DNA of 35,696 bases, from NCBI GenBank assembly GCA_017935785.1, contig JAGBGU010000048.1, forward strand, positions 1 to 35,696, in the 5' to 3' direction. This stretch comes from Bacteroidaceae bacterium (GTDB lineage: Bacteria > Bacteroidota > Bacteroidia > Bacteroidales > Bacteroidaceae). The notes under the pieces are model-generated. The model was not told where the DNA came from, made no database searches, and saw only the letters and a program-made list of their open reading frames with translations. A program made the translations under genes and the position numbers. Shown here in pieces: positions 24,287-33,405 of the stretch (its first letter is position 1; every line of letters begins with the position of its first letter).

Positions 24287-25660
24287 ATGACAAATTCAAA
24301 TACAATAGCGGCAATTGCCACAACACCAGGAGGAGCAATAGGGATAATCAGAGTCAGCGGAAACCGATCCATTGAGATTTGTGACAAGATATTTCTTTCC
24401 ATAAACGCAAGAAAATTATGCAATGCAAAAAGTCACACGCTGCACTTCGGAAAAATCATCACGCATAACAGCGAACAGGTAGAAGAATTGATAGACGAAG
24501 TTCTGGTATCCGTCTTTCGTGCACCTCATTCCTATACCGGAGAAGACTCAGTTGAAATTAGTTGCCACGGAAGCCGCTATGTAATGCAGCGAATCATGCA
24601 ACTCCTCATCATGGAAGGAGCCAATCAAGCCCAACCAGGCGAATTCACACAGCGCGCCTTTGTGAACGGCAAGTTGGACCTCTCACAGGCAGAGGCCGTG
24701 GCCGACCTCATCGCAGCCAATTCGGCGGCAACACACCAAATGGCCATCAACCAGCTAAGAGGAGGCTTCAGCCAGGAACTCTCCCATCTCAGGGAAAACC
24801 TGCTCAAACTAACCAGCCTGCTCGAGCTGGAACTCGACTTTAGCGAAGAAGATGTTGAGTTTGCCAACCGCACAGACTTATATGCCCTGGCCAACACCAT
24901 AGCCGGCCGCATACTCCACCTCACAGATTCTTTCCAGACCGGAAACGCCATCAAGAACGGAGTACCAGTAGCCATAATCGGAGCGCCCAACGTGGGCAAG
25001 AGCACCCTTCTCAACGCACTTCTGCACGAGGAAAAAGCAATTGTAAGCGACATACAGGGCACCACGCGCGATGTAATAGAAGACATCATACAGATCCAGG
25101 GAATCACATTCCGTTTTGCAGATACGGCAGGTATCCGCAAAACCCGCGACAGCATAGAACAAATGGGAATAGAACGTTCGCTCAAAGCCCTTGATCACGC
25201 AAACATCATACTTCTCATATCAGAATCCGGAATCGAATTCCCCAATGTGCGCATACCGGAAGACAAAAAGGTTATCCGCGTTATCAACAAAAGTGATATA
25301 ACCCACCCGGCAAGCAGTTTCGTCTATAATAAGATATCCGCTGGAGGTTACATTCATATCTCCGCACTGACCGGAGCTGGCATTCCCCTTCTCGAACAAG
25401 AACTCGTTAAGGCTGCAGCCATCCCCGAAATCAACAACAACGACCCCATTGTAACCAACATACGCCATTACGAAGCCCTTACCAAGGCCCATGAAGCCAT
25501 TAGCAGGGTTATCACAGGAATGGACGAACAACTGTCTGGCGATCTTTTAGCCCAAGATTTACGTCTATGCCTTTTCCATCTTGCAGAAATCACCGGAGGA
25601 GAGATAACATCAGACGAAGTGCTTGGCAACATCTTCAAGAATTTCTGCATCGGGAAATAG
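24287..25660 (+). CDS. mnmE: tRNA uridine-5-carboxymethylaminomethyl modification GTPase MnmE
   Basis: A 457-aa protein. The N-terminal formyl-folate-binding domain begins TIAAIATTPGGAIGIIRVSG. The central helical part surrounds an inserted GTPase domain with G1 GAPNVGKST (about residue 232), G3 DTAGIRKT and G4 NKSD (about 335). The chain ends with FCIGK, the Cys-containing C-terminal motif of the family. With MnmG it modifies the wobble uridine of certain tRNAs. It closes the serS-to-mnmE gene run. A hairpin terminator lies 150 nt downstream. Base composition turns clearly AT-rich past this gene. Confidence 0.97.
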   Translation: MTNSNTIAAIATTPGGAIGIIRVSGNRSIEICDKIFLSINARKLCNAKSHTLHFGKIITHNSEQVEELIDEVLVSVFRAPHSYTGEDSVEISCHGSRYVMQRIMQLLIMEGANQAQPGEFTQRAFVNGKLDLSQAEAVADLIAANSAATHQMAINQLRGGFSQELSHLRENLLKLTSLLELELDFSEEDVEFANRTDLYALANTIAGRILHLTDSFQTGNAIKNGVPVAIIGAPNVGKSTLLNALLHEEKAIVSDIQGTTRDVIEDIIQIQGITFRFADTAGIRKTRDSIEQMGIERSLKALDHANIILLISESGIEFPNVRIPEDKKVIRVINKSDITHPASSFVYNKISAGGYIHISALTGAGIPLLEQELVKAAAIPEINNNDPIVTNIRHYEALTKAHEAISRVITGMDEQLSGDLLAQDLRLCLFHLAEITGGEITSDEVLGNIFKNFCIGK

Positions 25661-25808
25661 CAATTAGTTAACACATTGATAATCAAGACATTGTTAAATT
25701 TAACACAAATCGATAATTTTAAGTTCAAACCACCTTCTAACTCGTTGAATAACAATTTAATAGGTTAGTTTTACAATTAGGGTAAGTAAAGAGCAAAAAT
25801 TTAATTTT

Positions 25809-25851
25809 GTCCCTCGTTTGTGCCCCAGGCACTTGAGGGACGTAATTTTTT
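25809..25851 (+). terminator. Terminator-like hairpin after mnmE
   Basis: GTCCCTC-GTTT-GTGCC-CCA-GGCAC-TT-GAGGGAC (25809-25841) followed by GTAATTTTTTT. A second hairpin TTTTGTCCC/GGGACAAAA lies at 25859-25889. The words TTTGTCCC/TTGTCCC recur four times (25807, 25850, 25861, 26009). The rest of 25661-26148 is AT-rich with no ORF I support. Confidence 0.65.
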
Positions 25852-26148
25852 TGTCCCTTTTTGTCCCTCGGGCTCTTCGGGGGACAAAATGCCTATTTTT
25901 GAGGTTAAAAGTGATGAAATACAAACATCTGCAAATATGAATTAGCAAAAAAAACTCGCTCAAAACACAATATATTTGTATTTAGTATGGTTTTCTTTGT
26001 AAAATCTTTGTCCCCCGACAATATATTAGAAATTTTCCTATATAATATTTTATCAGTTGTAACTCTTTACATATAGCATAAAAGGAGATAAAACGCTGAT
26101 AAAAATAGCTTTTAAGGGTATTCCTTATGGCTTTTGGAAAAATTACCG

Positions 26149-26156
26149 TAACTTTG
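26149..26156 (+). promoter_or_regulatory. -7 promoter element for the secreted hydrolase
   Basis: TAACTTTG matches TAnnTTTG. Transcription would begin near 26163, favouring the ATG at 26200. Confidence 0.6.
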
Positions 26157-26199
26157 CAAAAATACAAAAAGTTATATGTATATTAAAACGCCAATTCCT

Positions 26200-27498
26200 A
26201 TGATAAAGAGAATAGTGATTACTACCATTATATTGTTTTATGCAATATTGAATGCCAATGCTCAAACTGGCACATGGTCTGGCAAATTAGATGTACAGGG
26301 AACAAAACTGTCGTTAGTTTTTAATCTTGATGGTGATAAACCTACTATGGATTCCCCTGATCAAGGCGTAAAAGGGTTAGCTGCACAGGTGGAGAGAGGT
26401 TTGGAAGGAAAGATTATTATCAAGGTTCCTTCACTTGCTATAAATTATGAAGGGTTATGGCAGGATAATAAAATTGTTGGTACTTTCAACCAGATGAATG
26501 TATCGCTTCCTTTAACACTCACTCCAGGTGAGGATAAGCCAAATCGTCCGCAGACTCCTGTAGCACCATTTCCGTATGCAACGGAGGAGGTAACATTTGC
26601 AAATGGCGATTATATATTAAGCGGTACCCTTACTTTACCAGAAGGATGTTCGAGAAAGACGCCAGTTCTTTTGATGGTAACAGGTAGCGGACAACAGAAT
26701 CGTGATGAAGAGCTTTTCGACCACAAGCCGTTTGCTGTCATTGCAGATGCTCTTGCTCGTACAGGTGTTGCAACTTTACGGTACGATGACAGAGGATTTG
26801 GCGATTCTTCTGCAAAACCAATGGAGTGGACTACTGAAGACTTTAAATCAGATGCCTTAGCTGGCCTTGAATTGTTAAGAGAAAGATTTGACAAGGTTGG
26901 AGTGCTTGGTCATAGTGAAGGAGGAACAATCGCCATGATGATTGCAGCTGAAAATAAAGCAGATTTCATTGTCAGCCTTGCAGGAATGGCTATTAGCGGT
27001 GCTGAAACACTTTTGTGGCAGAACAGAGTTGCACTTAAAGGGCTAGGATTTACGGATGAACAAGTAGCTCCATATTGTAAGATGCTTGAAACAGCTTTTG
27101 ACGTCAGAGTAAACGGAGGCAGAATGCCTAATCCGGATGACTATAATATTCCTCAATCTTTGATGCAGAACTATTGGGCTGTGGTAGCTCAAATTCAGAT
27201 GCCATATATGATTCACTTCCTGTCTCTGGATGTCCGTTCTATACTTGATAATGTAACATGTCCTGTACTAGCCTTGAATGGTTCAAAAGACAATCAAGTA
27301 AATTACGAAAGCAATCTGAACGCAATCCGTAATGGTCTCCCTAGTAATTCAAAAAACTGCATTGAAACGATTGAAGGTGTTAACCACCTTTTTCAGCATT
27401 GTAAAACAGGCCAGCTTCCAGAGTATCGAACTATTGAAGAAACCTTTGCTCCTGAAGTATTAGAAATAATCGTCAAGTGGATGTCTAATTTCAAATAA
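26200..27498 (+). CDS. Secreted alpha/beta hydrolase
   Basis: A 432-aa protein. The start at 26200 gives a signal peptide ending near NANA-Q (MIKRIVITTIILFYAILNANA). Residues about 25-120 form a strand-rich N-terminal domain (TGTWSGKLDVQGTKLSLVFN) often preceding this hydrolase type in Bacteroidetes. The alpha/beta-hydrolase core has nucleophile Ser239 in GHSEGG, acid Asp364 in NGSKDNQ and His396 in GVNHLFQH: a complete triad. Likely a periplasmic esterase, acyl-hydrolase or peptidase; substrate unknown. The gene is AT-rich and uses T/A-ending codons, unlike mnmE, which suggests acquisition. It has its own promoter and terminator. Confidence 0.85.
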   Translation: MIKRIVITTIILFYAILNANAQTGTWSGKLDVQGTKLSLVFNLDGDKPTMDSPDQGVKGLAAQVERGLEGKIIIKVPSLAINYEGLWQDNKIVGTFNQMNVSLPLTLTPGEDKPNRPQTPVAPFPYATEEVTFANGDYILSGTLTLPEGCSRKTPVLLMVTGSGQQNRDEELFDHKPFAVIADALARTGVATLRYDDRGFGDSSAKPMEWTTEDFKSDALAGLELLRERFDKVGVLGHSEGGTIAMMIAAENKADFIVSLAGMAISGAETLLWQNRVALKGLGFTDEQVAPYCKMLETAFDVRVNGGRMPNPDDYNIPQSLMQNYWAVVAQIQMPYMIHFLSLDVRSILDNVTCPVLALNGSKDNQVNYESNLNAIRNGLPSNSKNCIETIEGVNHLFQHCKTGQLPEYRTIEETFAPEVLEIIVKWMSNFK

Positions 27499-27542
27499 TT
27501 AGATAAAAAATATATTGTCACCATATTATGATAATCATACAA

Positions 27543-27578
27543 ATGGCAACTACATGTGTAGTTGCCATTGTTGTTTAT
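27543..27578 (+). terminator. Rho-independent terminator of the secreted hydrolase
   Basis: Perfect 12-bp arms ATGGCAACTACA and TGTAGTTGCCAT (27543-27568) followed by TGTTGTTT. Confidence 0.8.
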
Positions 27579-27587
27579 AGACCTTAA

Positions 27588-27797
27588 ATGCATAAAAAAG
27601 AAACACGATGTATCTCAGAATACAATATACTCGATTTTCGATACTGTTTCAAAAAGTGTGTTGCAATAATCATCAGTCACACCAAGAGCGACAGAATCAA
27701 AGAACTCCTCGCCTCAGCCCTCACCGACAAAATCAACGACCGCGAAACCTTCATGAAAGGCATCGACTACTCATACTACTACGAGCAGGAAGACTAA
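27588..27797 (+). pseudogene. Possible remnant of a displaced gene's 3' end
   Basis: A 69-codon frame. Its first third (to about 27660) is AT-rich and unremarkable. From about 27675 it turns to C-ending codons like the housekeeping genes and reads SHTKSDRIKELLASALTDKI followed by an acidic, Tyr-rich end (GIDYSYYYEQED). That pattern fits a preserved C-terminus of a core gene cut at an insertion junction. No family is recognised. It could also be a genuine small protein; no TAnnTTTG promoter precedes it and the hydrolase terminator lies just upstream. The remaining 27798-27854 holds nothing notable. Confidence 0.35.
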
Positions 27798-27854
27798 CAA
27801 TGGCTATCGAGATCTTTGCCATCAATTTGTAAGCACATCAGCGTAATTGATTAT

Positions 27855-28547
27855 TCATAGTCTTAGCATGAAATTAAGGTGTGGATGAGAGTTTTTTGTC
27901 GTAATTTGATAGTCCCAGAACTTATAAGGATTTTCCCATACTTTCATCAAAGCTGACAAAATACTGTAGTCATAATGATCAGATGAATTACCCTCACTGC
28001 CATTTAGAAAAGCCACAGCATATTTATGCACAGGGTTAGTAACTATACTAATGCTTTTCAATTCACAGTTTGTCACAATATTGGCACAGAGACTACCATT
28101 ATATACATATCCGACTCTATGTCCACAATCATTTCGAATACTTCTAACAGAATCACATATAGAACACTTTTGCTCTTTAATCAGTATCTCAGTACTCGCA
28201 AAAGCCTTATATGGATATATACTCTGTATTCTTTTAATTTGAAATGAAATATCCTTGACCGTTTCATACAAATCAGCATCATTGCGCATTATGGCGGCTA
28301 TTGCCAATTCCGCTCTTTCTAGAGTACACCACGCAATATAATAGTCTCCCTTCTTTAACTGCTCAAATGCCTGGCTATACAACTGATGTACTTCAATCGC
28401 AGTCATCATAGCCCACACTTTATTTGATTGCGGATCTTGAGATTCTTGGAACTCATGCAAAACTGAGTCCCATAAAGTCAGAGACGCATCGAAATTGAAA
28501 TCATTCGCTCTGATCTCTTCTATCTCATTTTTGAACTTTGCCTTCAT
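27855..28547 (-). CDS. Putative zinc-binding protein, last gene of the Fic/phosphoesterase cluster
   Basis: A 230-aa protein of no recognised family. The N-terminal 115 residues look alpha-helical (EVHQLYSQAFEQLKKGDYYI). A Cys/His set follows: Cys128-x2-Cys131-x9-Cys141-x-His143-x10-Cys154, within CSICDSVRS and CGHRVGYVYNG, which looks like a small zinc-binding module. The C-terminal about 70 residues are mixed. Its start lies inside the upstream gene (23-nt overlap), which implies translational coupling. No signal peptide or membrane segment, so probably cytoplasmic. Its position behind the NTPase and the membrane protein suggests a dedicated component of the same system. The function is unknown. 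Confidence 0.8.
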   Translation of the reverse strand: MKAKFKNEIEEIRANDFNFDASLTLWDSVLHEFQESQDPQSNKVWAMMTAIEVHQLYSQAFEQLKKGDYYIAWCTLERAELAIAAIMRNDADLYETVKDISFQIKRIQSIYPYKAFASTEILIKEQKCSICDSVRSIRNDCGHRVGYVYNGSLCANIVTNCELKSISIVTNPVHKYAVAFLNGSEGNSSDHYDYSILSALMKVWENPYKFWDYQITTKNSHPHLNFMLRL

Positions 28548-29061
28548 TCCACATGCTGATGATATTGTCTGTCACTTCTTTAACATCTTCTGCTGGACCT
28601 TCATATTTAAACTCCTTATGAAGGGAGTTTGTGGTATCAGATACGACAATAGAAAAAGAGACAGTCGGCTTAGTCAGATACTCTTGTTCAACCAATGTAG
28701 ATGGAGCCTCATGAGAAGTTAGTAAAGCAAATATATAGGATGATATAAGCCCTGAAATTACACCTACAGCAATATCTTTCACATATATTTTACCCAATCT
28801 TATCTGAAACGAACATAATTCCATTTCACAGTAATCAGCATCATTACAGCAGATTTCCACATCACAGTCAGAATGAGTTCTACAATACTGAAAAAACTCA
28901 TTTGTTCCTGAAGGAAAAGCCAAAATATTACCATCACATATGCTTGGCACGAAAACAATTGATGCCCTAGTAAGATGTTCCATAATTGTGGGTTCAAGAT
29001 TTGCTCTAGAAATAATATCATCCATAGGATGCGCTGACTCCATTACTTCAACTCTATACAT
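28525..29061 (-). CDS. Cys-rich single-pass membrane protein in the Fic/phosphoesterase cluster
   Basis: A 178-aa protein of no recognised family. Residues 31-52 are hydrophobic/strand-like (ASIVFVPSICDGNILAFP). A cysteine cluster spans 60-83 (Cys60, 66, 71, 72, 78, 83). One likely transmembrane helix lies at about 96-115 (DIAVGVISGLISSYIFALL), then a soluble C-terminal part (VSFSIVVSDTTNSLHKEFKY) ending in a helical segment. There is no N-terminal signal peptide. It begins 25 nt after the stop of the 1422-aa NTPase and overlaps the next gene by 23 nt, so the three are surely translated from one mRNA. A membrane-located effector or anchor is one possible role; this is inference from topology and position. 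Confidence 0.8.
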   Translation of the reverse strand: MYRVEVMESAHPMDDIISRANLEPTIMEHLTRASIVFVPSICDGNILAFPSGTNEFFQYCRTHSDCDVEICCNDADYCEMELCSFQIRLGKIYVKDIAVGVISGLISSYIFALLTSHEAPSTLVEQEYLTKPTVSFSIVVSDTTNSLHKEFKYEGPAEDVKEVTDNIISMWNEGKVQK

Positions 29062-29086
29062 TGTTATTCTATGTTATAATTTCAAG

Positions 29087-32000
29087 TTAGCTCCTAATCA
29101 TTCTCTCGTATGCTTCTTTACCTTTTTCTTGAGTTACTTCTTTCTGAATGAACTCCAATTCCAAAGTGGCCCACTCTGCCACAGTAGGATTGGTATGCCT
29201 TACAAGTTCTTTTAGAAAAGGAATACGCACAGCAATAAAGTCGGAAAATCCACTTATGCCAGACCAACTATATGTGCCCATATTAGAACTGAATGAGTGT
29301 AACATTTGCTTCTGATCGCCAAAATTATCACATAACCATAGGAAGAAATCACTAAAACCTTGACTCACTCCTGTATCAGAATATTTGTACACTGGACACA
29401 TATGAGCGAATCTCTGCGGTAAAACAGATGGATGTTTCATACATGCTTCCTTCAACATCTTCCAATCACATTGAAAAAGGGGACCGGCTCCAAGTGTAAA
29501 TCCAGATCCAAGGTAATTGTACATTCGATAATAAAACATCATCCTTTCGTCCTCTGAAGCTAAGACTTCGCACAAATCATCTAAAATATCATATTGATAT
29601 TGTGGAAGTAGAGCAAAATAAAGTTGTTCAAATGAATGAGAACTTGATTCTGGAAAGCATAAGTATTTTACCGTTTTATCGTGTACGGCTTTTGCAAACT
29701 CATGTTCATCACCCAACTTTAGAATGTCAATAATGGCATCAACAATTTGCGAAGATAAGTAAGTGTCATCAAAGTCATATCCCAATAATATACTTTTGTA
29801 TCTTTTTAATATATTTTCATCATTCTTATTGATATTGTATCGCAGGTGATTCAGTATAAATGGATAACACACATCTTTGCCAGATATCCCAGCATTATGC
29901 AATATGTCAAAGATATCAAGAATATTATGAATAGTATAATATTTATAGTAGCGTAAATAATTATTAATGCAGTGCTCGTCAAAAACACCAGACTGGTACC
30001 TTTCTACCAATTCATACAACAACTTATAACCTTCCTTATCAAGGGCTCCTACTATAGATGAGTATAGATTAAATCTTTTGTGAGCAATTAATTCTTTCCT
30101 AAAGCCTTCAACAGCCTCAGTATCAGTCAGCAGACATATCAAAGAAGGGATGAAGTCACATTCAAATGATTCAGGTCGCTGTAGCACTACTTTTAATGTA
30201 CTTGTTAGAATATCTTTTGCGAATCCTTTATCATTTATTATTTCTGCTAGACATGTTACAAACCAAGAAGAGCGCAACTGATCATCTAATATTATATCTT
30301 CATATTCTTGAGTATTGTATAATTTGCGATTTATGAACTCTTCCGCAAAAGGTAACATTTGAACCATCATATTTTGCCTATATGCCTCAAAGTCTCCATC
30401 TATGCTATGACGCTCATCTTTTAAGCTTGCTTTAATCCTTCCGAGTAGTGTCTTGGGAGTCATTATTCTCAGCCATTTAATCAGCTCGTTACGAAGCTCA
30501 TCCGATCCTTTAAACCAATATTGAAGGCACAAACTAAGGCTATCTCTCATTTCAGCCCAGTCATAATCTATAGATTGACCGTAATATTCTATCAATTTAA
30601 AAAGTAAAGGTAATTCATGCATTTGAGCAAAATCTCCGACATGCTTGGGTAGTAGGTCTATGGCCATAGGTCGTAAGTCAGGGTTGTGCTCGGTAATATA
30701 TATTAATGCTTCTGCACAATCACGCCAGTATTCTTTAATCTCGCTCATTAATGGATGATAGTCGTCAGGGGTTTCCAGATATCTTGGAGTACCGCTTGTG
30801 TTAGTCCTGTAGAAACCTCGCGATACAAATGCTTTACCGATGGCTTGTATCAGTAATGGGAGATAAATATCATTTTCGCGAAGGGATTGGATTAAACTAA
30901 TTCTCATCTTTAGGTCAGCTTGTGTACCTGAAAGAAAAATGTGGAAAAGTTGTAAAAACTGCCCCGTGGCATTATTTGAAATATTCTCATTTTCTGCCAC
31001 AGATAACTTTGCTAAACATTTAGCCCCGTCCAAAAATGCATTCGCATCTGCACATATGTTTTCAAGTGCCCACACCAAATTTCTGCGTGCGTCAGGGTTC
31101 ATGTCAGCACACAACCATTCAACAGACTTGCAATCAATTAAATACCATAGGTTCTTTGCAACCATAACTGGACTCACTAAACCCATAGAGAGGAATAGCT
31201 GTGAGCCAGATTTTGAGAATACTATCCTCTCGTTATGAAAAGAACCATTTTCAGGGTTATTTATTATATCAAACACATATTTGGCTGATGGAGATGTTTG
31301 CATCTCTTTTACTCGATTATTCAATGCTCGAAATAATCTCTCTGCAACACTTGAATCCAAACTATTTATGTCATCAAATACATCTGCAACACTATCGCCA
31401 AATCTAATAAGCCAACTTTCAGTTAGCCATTCTGCAAGGGGTTTGGGTCTGACTCTTAAACAATAGCCATCTTTTTCAATAAGCTGTCTATTTAAATATT
31501 CTGAAATAGTGTCTTTGAATAAGATATTAACCAATTCTTGTTCTAGAGGAATATGATGGATTTTGCTGTTATGTAAAACAAAATCAAACTCATCTTTAAT
31601 CGCACTTTCGCATCCTAATGGGTCAAATAATGATAATGATAGTAAGACTTTTTCTTTATTTTCATCTAATGGCTCGCTCCCTCGTAGTATAGATGACAAT
31701 GTTTCGCTAGGGTTATCAATTTGCAGTGTATTATTTTTCTTATATGCCAAAATAAGCAAAATAGTCATATAAGGGATATTGCCACTTCGTGCTTTTATTG
31801 CTTGTGCTAAATATGGATTACCGGCGATTACTTCCTCTGCTGCAATCATTTTATCAACAATCTCTTCCGTCATAGTATAGTCAAAGACGTATAGGTCTCC
31901 TCTTGTACTTTGTTCTTCTGGTTTAAGAACATTATATATCGTTATTAAGCGTACCTTTGCCCCAGATTCATCAATACACTTATGGGCCTCTCTCATTGAC

Positions 32001-33355
32001 TCCTGATTGCAATTATCGATTATAATGACATTCGGGTTACAATATTTTAACAAAGCATTCAAACCTTCTATGCATTTGCCGTCACGTGAATAATAAACAT
32101 TTTCTTGACCTCTGAAGGTCTCTGCAATAACCCTTGTTTTTCCCATCCCAGACAATGCCATAAGACGGCAGTCATTCTGGCTATTTCTTATATTAGTTCT
32201 TATTGCATCGATCCTTTCGCTAGTCTCAAATCTAGACTTCATTACCTCATTATTGGGACGACTAACAAAATCATCAATCAATTCAAACGGATGTATCATT
32301 TCTCTAATGCGTGCATTCTTAGCCTCACTGAACCGCCTCTGATGATCTTCAAATAATGTAACTAAGTGTTCTTCACTCGGGTAGATTCTTTCGTTTCTTC
32401 CATTCGAAAATTCTTCTCTATCAAGTTCAAATTCTTGATAATGAACTTGCTTGTAGGTTTGAATTATATATCTCCCTGCTAAATCAATGTCAATGATTTG
32501 AAAAGCATTCTTATACTTGCGATCGTTTTCGTATGTGTTTGATGCTAAGGTTCCTGATGTGTTTATTTCAAAGAATCCTTTATTACGATATGGTGCCTGA
32601 AAATTGACATATCCTCCATGTGAATGACCGCAAAATAGTATGTCAAAGTGTTTAGAACACAATCGACATACTTCCTCTCTTTCTATATCTTTTAAGAATC
32701 CAATAGGATAATGAGTTACTGCGATTCTTAAATCTTTATCGTTTAAATGTTCACTGCATTCTGTAATCTGGTTTATGCCCAGCGCAATTTTATGCGCATC
32801 ATTGTGTCCACATCTCCAGACAGTATTGAGGGATGAGATGCCAACTTTTACGCCATCAATAACTAATTCAAAAGTCGACACAAATTTTCCCCAATTATAT
32901 GTAATGTCGCCTAGGCTTTCATAGTAATCTTTTTCAAACGATTTGAATTCCTGGATTCTCTTTGTGTAGTCGTCTACATCTGTTGCCTTGGTAAGTTGAA
33001 TTATACCCTTTAAAGTGCAAGATTCCTTTTCAAGATTATCTTCAAGTCTAGAACTATCAGCAGAACGATCTATATCATGATTGCCCGGAGTAAAAATAAA
33101 GCGAGAGAGTGGCTGGCCAATCTCATTCATAATTGGAACTATGACCTCTTTTTTAAATTCATTGAAGCCCACCCTTAAGTCATGATTATAGCCTTCTCCA
33201 CCTCTCTCTAATATATCTCCAGAGAAAATGACTAAATCTATTGGAGCTTCCTCTTGAATTTGCCTAAGTGCGTTAAACATATATTTTAACGTATGTCTTG
33301 CATCTTTTATCATTTCTCCATTCAAATGGAAATCAGAAAAATGTAATATTCTCAT
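29087..33355 (-). CDS. Calcineurin-like phosphoesterase fused to a STAND-like P-loop NTPase with long helical C-terminus
   Basis: A 1422-aa protein in three parts. Residues 1 to about 310 form a calcineurin-type metallophosphoesterase with all metal-ligand motifs: Asp8/His10 (SDFHLN), Asp47 (SGDILERG), Asn92-His93-Asp94 (GNHD), His215 (THYP), His244/His246 (GHSH). Around 380-600 lies a P-loop NTPase: Walker A ALSGMGKT with Lys406 and a Walker B-like NVIIIDNC about 40 residues later. The remaining about 800 residues lack known motifs and look like a helical solenoid suited to ligand sensing. This effector-NTPase-repeat plan is that of STAND/Avs-type immune sensors. A nucleic-acid or nucleotide target for the phosphoesterase is possible but unproven. 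Gene composition is AT-rich and differs from the core genome. Confidence 0.85.
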   Translation of the reverse strand: MRILHFSDFHLNGEMIKDARHTLKYMFNALRQIQEEAPIDLVIFSGDILERGGEGYNHDLRVGFNEFKKEVIVPIMNEIGQPLSRFIFTPGNHDIDRSADSSRLEDNLEKESCTLKGIIQLTKATDVDDYTKRIQEFKSFEKDYYESLGDITYNWGKFVSTFELVIDGVKVGISSLNTVWRCGHNDAHKIALGINQITECSEHLNDKDLRIAVTHYPIGFLKDIEREEVCRLCSKHFDILFCGHSHGGYVNFQAPYRNKGFFEINTSGTLASNTYENDRKYKNAFQIIDIDLAGRYIIQTYKQVHYQEFELDREEFSNGRNERIYPSEEHLVTLFEDHQRRFSEAKNARIREMIHPFELIDDFVSRPNNEVMKSRFETSERIDAIRTNIRNSQNDCRLMALSGMGKTRVIAETFRGQENVYYSRDGKCIEGLNALLKYCNPNVIIIDNCNQESMREAHKCIDESGAKVRLITIYNVLKPEEQSTRGDLYVFDYTMTEEIVDKMIAAEEVIAGNPYLAQAIKARSGNIPYMTILLILAYKKNNTLQIDNPSETLSSILRGSEPLDENKEKVLLSLSLFDPLGCESAIKDEFDFVLHNSKIHHIPLEQELVNILFKDTISEYLNRQLIEKDGYCLRVRPKPLAEWLTESWLIRFGDSVADVFDDINSLDSSVAERLFRALNNRVKEMQTSPSAKYVFDIINNPENGSFHNERIVFSKSGSQLFLSMGLVSPVMVAKNLWYLIDCKSVEWLCADMNPDARRNLVWALENICADANAFLDGAKCLAKLSVAENENISNNATGQFLQLFHIFLSGTQADLKMRISLIQSLRENDIYLPLLIQAIGKAFVSRGFYRTNTSGTPRYLETPDDYHPLMSEIKEYWRDCAEALIYITEHNPDLRPMAIDLLPKHVGDFAQMHELPLLFKLIEYYGQSIDYDWAEMRDSLSLCLQYWFKGSDELRNELIKWLRIMTPKTLLGRIKASLKDERHSIDGDFEAYRQNMMVQMLPFAEEFINRKLYNTQEYEDIILDDQLRSSWFVTCLAEIINDKGFAKDILTSTLKVVLQRPESFECDFIPSLICLLTDTEAVEGFRKELIAHKRFNLYSSIVGALDKEGYKLLYELVERYQSGVFDEHCINNYLRYYKYYTIHNILDIFDILHNAGISGKDVCYPFILNHLRYNINKNDENILKRYKSILLGYDFDDTYLSSQIVDAIIDILKLGDEHEFAKAVHDKTVKYLCFPESSSHSFEQLYFALLPQYQYDILDDLCEVLASEDERMMFYYRMYNYLGSGFTLGAGPLFQCDWKMLKEACMKHPSVLPQRFAHMCPVYKYSDTGVSQGFSDFFLWLCDNFGDQKQMLHSFSSNMGTYSWSGISGFSDFIAVRIPFLKELVRHTNPTVAEWATLELEFIQKEVTQEKGKEAYERMIRS

Positions 33356-33405
33356 CGTTTTAAATCTAAAGTTTATTTGTTAATACACATTCTTGATATG
33401 TGTTT

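Noticed and set aside
25757..25963. 68-codon minus-strand frame
   Set aside because: It translates the GTCCC hairpins and AT-rich DNA; there is no promoter and no family pattern.
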